From the NCBI GenBank assembly GCA_014654705.1, contig JACVZY010000008.1:30985-94984 (forward strand): 64,000 nucleotides of DNA, in the 5' to 3' direction. Each line of letters starts with the position of its first letter. Position 1 is the first letter of the stretch. The notes beneath the pieces are model-generated. The model did not search any database. It worked only from the letters and a program-made list of their open reading frames with translations, and had not been told where the DNA came from. Both the position numbers and the translations under genes were made by a program. This stretch comes from Ignavibacteria bacterium. GTDB lineage: Bacteria; Bacteroidota; Ignavibacteria; Kapaibacteriales; UBA4661. This document shows, piece by piece, positions 60,983 to 64,000 of the stretch.

Positions 60983-61690
60983 TTAGTTTTTCGGAGCAAG
61001 CGGCAATGGCTGTTGCACACGCTTGGTCGTGGTTTTGTAGGAGGTGCTATCTGGTAGCACCATGATGTTTACGCCCAATCCTTTGCCACCTGTACCGATA
61101 ATGAGCGGTGGTTTGCCGTTACGGAGAGAATAATACAAATCTGCGGCAATCCCAAAATCTCCAACTGGCTCTATCTGTGCAGCATTGATGCGGCATGAAA
61201 CGCCAGCACCACCCATTCGTATGATAGCCTCGTCGCTTTGTACGTTTACACAATTGATGTTTGAGCCTATTCCGTCGGCGTTGATGTGGTGCTTGCCAAT
61301 TGTACCGCCTTCAAAGGTGATGTCGCAGGCTATGCCGGCATTGGTAGTCAAGTGTGGTAATGTCAGGGGCGCTTCGACTGTCGTGTTCGAGGCAAAGCCG
61401 ACAGTGAGTGCAGCAAAATACGGCGAACCTTGCTTAATGAAGGCATGAAACGGGTTTTCTACTACAATGGCGTGGAATGGCTTTACCGTGCGCTCGTTGG
61501 AAATTACATTTCCTGAGCCTTTGACCGTAGGGAATAAAAATGAAAAGAAAGATTTTTGATATTGAGTACGGGAGCCGTGTTTATTAAAGTTTTGTGCATA
61601 CAGCTAGGTTGTGGCTATAAACAATACAAAACCAAGCGCAACAAGATTTTGTGCGGCTTGTAGTATGTTTGAGCGATGTTGAGTTTGCAT
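60983..61690 (-). pseudogene. GIN/DUF2807-like secreted protein interrupted by an in-frame amber codon
   Basis: Reading from the ATG at 61690 gives 28 residues of a signal peptide (MQTQHRSNILQAAQ to FVLFIATT), a TAG at 61606-61604, then in the same frame LYAQNFNKHG and ~200 residues to the stop at 60983. The downstream part has KGSGNVISNERTVKPFHAIV and a right-handed beta-solenoid-like pattern ending GGAGVSCRINAAQ, GDFGIAADLYYSL and PPLIIGTGGKG, which fits the head GIN domain of putative auto-transporter adhesins. The amber codon falls just before a typical cleavage site (LYAQ), so one nonsense change has probably inactivated the gene. Readthrough, suppression or a sequence error are alternatives. 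No other frame disruption is seen. Confidence 0.7.
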
Positions 61691-61741
61691 AGTGGGAATG
61701 TAGGTTGTAGGTTCCATTGCCATTATTATCGGGCTGCCCTC

Positions 61742-64000
61742 TCACCGTTCCAGCGTGAATATCTCCCGTAATTCTTTGTTCGACAAATCCGTTATCCAGT
61801 TCTCACCGGTGCCGATGGTGAGGTTTGCAAGTTCTTGTTTTGCTTGAAGCATGGCATCAATTTTCTCCTCAAATGTTGCTTGAGTAATGAAGCGGTGCAC
61901 CTGCACATTTTTCGCCTGCCCGATGCGATAGGCGCGGTCAGTGGCTTGGTTCTCTACGGCAGGATTCCACCAGAGGTCGTAGTGGATGACGTTGGTGGCG
62001 GCAGTGAGGTTCAGCCCCGTCCCACCAGCTTTGAGCGAAACAATCAAAAATCGTTTCTTGGGGTCGTTTTGGAATGTTTCGACAATCGAGTCGCGCTTTG
62101 TCCGCGAAATGCCGCCGTGGAAGAAGAGTGTCTCAGCATTCAGTTCCTCGCCTATCATCCGTTCCAGCAGTGTGCCCATTTCCTTGTACTGTGTGAAAAT
62201 AAGCGCTTTCTCGTCGGATTCTTGAATACTATCCAAAAGGTCAATAAGGCGTGCCGCTTTGCCTGAATCTTGGCTGTGCGGGTCGCCTTCTTTTGCATAA
62301 TGAACAGGGTGATTGCAGATTTGCTTGAGCGCTGTTATCATACTGAAAATCAAACCGGAGCGAGCGATTGTATCATCTTCGTCTTTGCCTTCTATTGCTG
62401 CCAGAGCACGTTTTACCTCGTTTTCGTAGATAGCAGCTTGCTCTTTGGTGAGGGTGCAGTATTCGTTGGTAATAATTTTATCCGGCAGGTCGGCAATAAT
62501 ACTTTTGTCCGATTTTAAGCGGCGTAAGATAAAGGGTGCGGTGATGCGGCGCAAACGGTTAATCGTTTCTGTGTCGTTCTCGCGTTCAATCGGCTTGGCA
62601 AAGTCGTCGCGGAAGCGCGTGATACCGTGTAGGTAACCTTTATTCAGCCAATCAAACAGCGACCATAGTTCACTCAAGCGGTTCTCCACCGGTGTGCCCG
62701 ATAGCGCCAAACGCATGGGTGCGGGAATGGTCTTTACGGCTTTGGTCTGGGCGGTCTCGTGATTCTTCAGGTTTTGTGCCTCATCCACGACCATGATGCT
62801 CCATGGGTGCGCTGCAAATTCCTTTGCTTCTCGGCGCACAATACCGTAGGTGGTGATAACAATATCGCTGCCCTCAAAATCAAACGTGCGGTCAGCACCG
62901 TGGTAAATACTTGCCGTTAGGTCGGGGGTGAAGCGGTTGCATTCGCGGAGCCAGTTGGTAACGAGTGTGGTGGGACATACAATGAGTGCGTGGTGTGGAA
63001 GTTTGCCGTCTAACTTCAAGCGCTGCAAGAGTGCAAGCGCTTGGAGGGTCTTACCCAAACCCATATCATCTGCCAAAATTATACCGAAACCGCGCTCTAT
63101 CGTGGAATACATCCATTGGAAACCGCGTTCTTGGTAGGGACGCAGCGTAGCGTTGATATTGCTTGGAAGGCTTATGTCTTCTATGGTAGTGAGTTTTTGA
63201 AAGGCGCGTTTGAACGCCTCGTCGCCGTCGAACACAAAGCCATCTTCTTCGCCCGCGAGTGCCGCCCTCAGAATCGCCTGTCCATTCAAGCGGACGCCAT
63301 TTTCTAGCTTTTGGAGCAGCGATTTTGCTTCTGTCGGTGTGAGCATCACGTAGGAATTACGGAATCGCATTAAACCTTTCGCATTCTTCAAAAGGCGCTT
63401 AAAGTCTACTACCGAGATATGTTCGTCTCCAATGGCAACGTCATAATCAAATTCGACCAAATCAAGCATGGAGATAAAGGAAACGCCGTCTTTTCCCTTT
63501 GCTTTTGCACGCGGGCGCGGTCGGAGAAGATTAACCAATGATTGTGGCAGTACGACGCTTACACCTAATTCGCGTAAGCGTTCTGCGGTGTCGGTCAGAA
63601 ATATGTACAGTTCGGAAAGCGGTATCTCGATAGGTGCGCCGCGTTCAGGATTTCTCGCATCCAGCGCCCATTGCAATTGTGAAAAATGCTTTGCTGCATC
63701 GTTCAAAACGAGCATGACGAGCATTTGAATTTTTATGGCTTCTTGTCCTAATATTCTGCCGCGTGCGTTCAGTATTTGGCGAAGCGGAATAGGCTGTGAG
63801 AGAGGATTGGAGCGATCTTGAACGTCGCAATGCAGCATAAACGGCGTGTCGGGGTTAGCTGACAATGCTTCATCCGATGGCTCTTCAACGCGAAAGATAG
63901 GAGTAATCTCCATCGCGGACACGTCCAGCCATGCAATCCAGTCGTAGAGGTCGTTTGCGAGTGCTTGTGCCGAGACGTTGTTCGTAGGGAGTGGCAAAGG
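61742..64000 (-). CDS. SNF2/Rad54-type DEAD-like helicase (5' partial)
   Basis: About 752 residues are visible; the frame is open to the window edge (the TTG at 63997 is not a credible start), so the N-terminal part, usually a further few hundred residues including SNF2-associated regions, is missing. The SNF2_N domain starts near TLRPYQERGFQWMYSTIERGFGIIL with Walker A ADDMGLGKT, HALIVCPTTLVTNWLREC, DEAQ box VVDEAQNLKN, and SGTPVENRLSELWSLFDW. The helicase C-terminal domain has ALIFTQYKEMGTLLERMI, FHGGISRTKRD, VSLKAGGTGLNLT and ATDRAYRIGQAKNVQVHRF. It is an ATP-driven double-stranded DNA translocase; bacterial members remodel protein-DNA or RNA polymerase complexes. No phage-defence partner genes are visible on this side. 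Confidence 0.93.
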   Translation of the reverse strand, partial: PLPLPTNNVSAQALANDLYDWIAWLDVSAMEITPIFRVEEPSDEALSANPDTPFMLHCDVQDRSNPLSQPIPLRQILNARGRILGQEAIKIQMLVMLVLNDAAKHFSQLQWALDARNPERGAPIEIPLSELYIFLTDTAERLRELGVSVVLPQSLVNLLRPRPRAKAKGKDGVSFISMLDLVEFDYDVAIGDEHISVVDFKRLLKNAKGLMRFRNSYVMLTPTEAKSLLQKLENGVRLNGQAILRAALAGEEDGFVFDGDEAFKRAFQKLTTIEDISLPSNINATLRPYQERGFQWMYSTIERGFGIILADDMGLGKTLQALALLQRLKLDGKLPHHALIVCPTTLVTNWLRECNRFTPDLTASIYHGADRTFDFEGSDIVITTYGIVRREAKEFAAHPWSIMVVDEAQNLKNHETAQTKAVKTIPAPMRLALSGTPVENRLSELWSLFDWLNKGYLHGITRFRDDFAKPIERENDTETINRLRRITAPFILRRLKSDKSIIADLPDKIITNEYCTLTKEQAAIYENEVKRALAAIEGKDEDDTIARSGLIFSMITALKQICNHPVHYAKEGDPHSQDSGKAARLIDLLDSIQESDEKALIFTQYKEMGTLLERMIGEELNAETLFFHGGISRTKRDSIVETFQNDPKKRFLIVSLKAGGTGLNLTAATNVIHYDLWWNPAVENQATDRAYRIGQAKNVQVHRFITQATFEEKIDAMLQAKQELANLTIGTGENWITDLSNKELREIFTLER

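Noticed and set aside
61742..64000. Phage-defence island around the SNF2 helicase
   Set aside because: No nuclease, methylase or other defence partner is visible inside the window; the upstream side cannot be seen.
1..64000. CRISPR arrays, tRNA or rRNA genes
   Set aside because: No regularly spaced direct repeats of CRISPR type, no cloverleaf with a conserved T-loop and no rRNA sequence noticed on either strand.

Overview
The window looks like chromosomal DNA from a member of the Bacteroidota/Chlorobiota superphylum, probably a Kapabacteria- or Ignavibacteria-like lineage. The support is as follows. Several very large secreted proteins end in type IX secretion (T9SS) type A sorting domains. 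There are a TonB-dependent receptor with a carboxypeptidase-regulatory-like N-terminus, a stand-alone TonB C-terminal domain protein and several OmpA-type outer-membrane proteins. Promoters resemble the Bacteroidota TAnnTTTG element. No rRNA, tRNA, CRISPR array or intact transposase was found. The phylum-level call is inference.

Layout. 1-12 kb: a 5'-truncated giant T9SS cargo, a lipoprotein on the opposite strand, then a second T9SS cargo (BNR propeller plus ~100-residue repeats) followed by a beta-barrel/double-OmpA protein. 12-20 kb, minus strand: an export and stress operon (SOUL haem-binding-like protein, thioredoxin-fold protein without an active-site Cys pair, MFS transporter, DevA-like ATPase, NTF2-like lipoprotein, HlyD/DevB adaptor, DevC-like permease, TolC). 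A divergent MarR regulator shares its promoter region, and two matching palindromes lie in that gap. 21-25.6 kb: a TonB-domain protein and mfd. 25.6-35.7 kb: a third T9SS cargo with two tandem double-OmpA proteins. 35.8-46.5 kb, minus strand: an acyl-chain metabolism cluster (SDR, alpha/beta hydrolase, enoyl-CoA hydratase, double MaoC, acyl-CoA ligase) with a TonB receptor, an MFS transporter and an unusual KAS III-like enzyme behind paired palindromes. 46.7-51 kb: an OmpR/PhoB response regulator preceded by four phased 11-bp repeats, an LRR protein, a FemAB-like acyltransferase, a molybdopterin-domain protein and a degenerate tyrosine recombinase. 51-58.4 kb: a fourth giant T9SS cargo next to a fourth double-OmpA protein. 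58.5-64 kb: an orphan histidine kinase, an SDR, a GIN-domain gene interrupted by an amber codon, and a SNF2-type helicase truncated by the window edge.

The most striking theme is repeated pairing of a giant T9SS cargo with a neighbouring outer-membrane barrel that carries two OmpA-like domains. It occurs three times in 64 kb, in two gene orders. This suggests a duplicated surface-protein and anchor module. Other points of interest are three families of REP/BIME-like inverted repeats, several unusually clear operator-like sites, and enzymes whose canonical catalytic residues are replaced (KAS III-like, tyrosine recombinase, SDR, thioredoxin-like).
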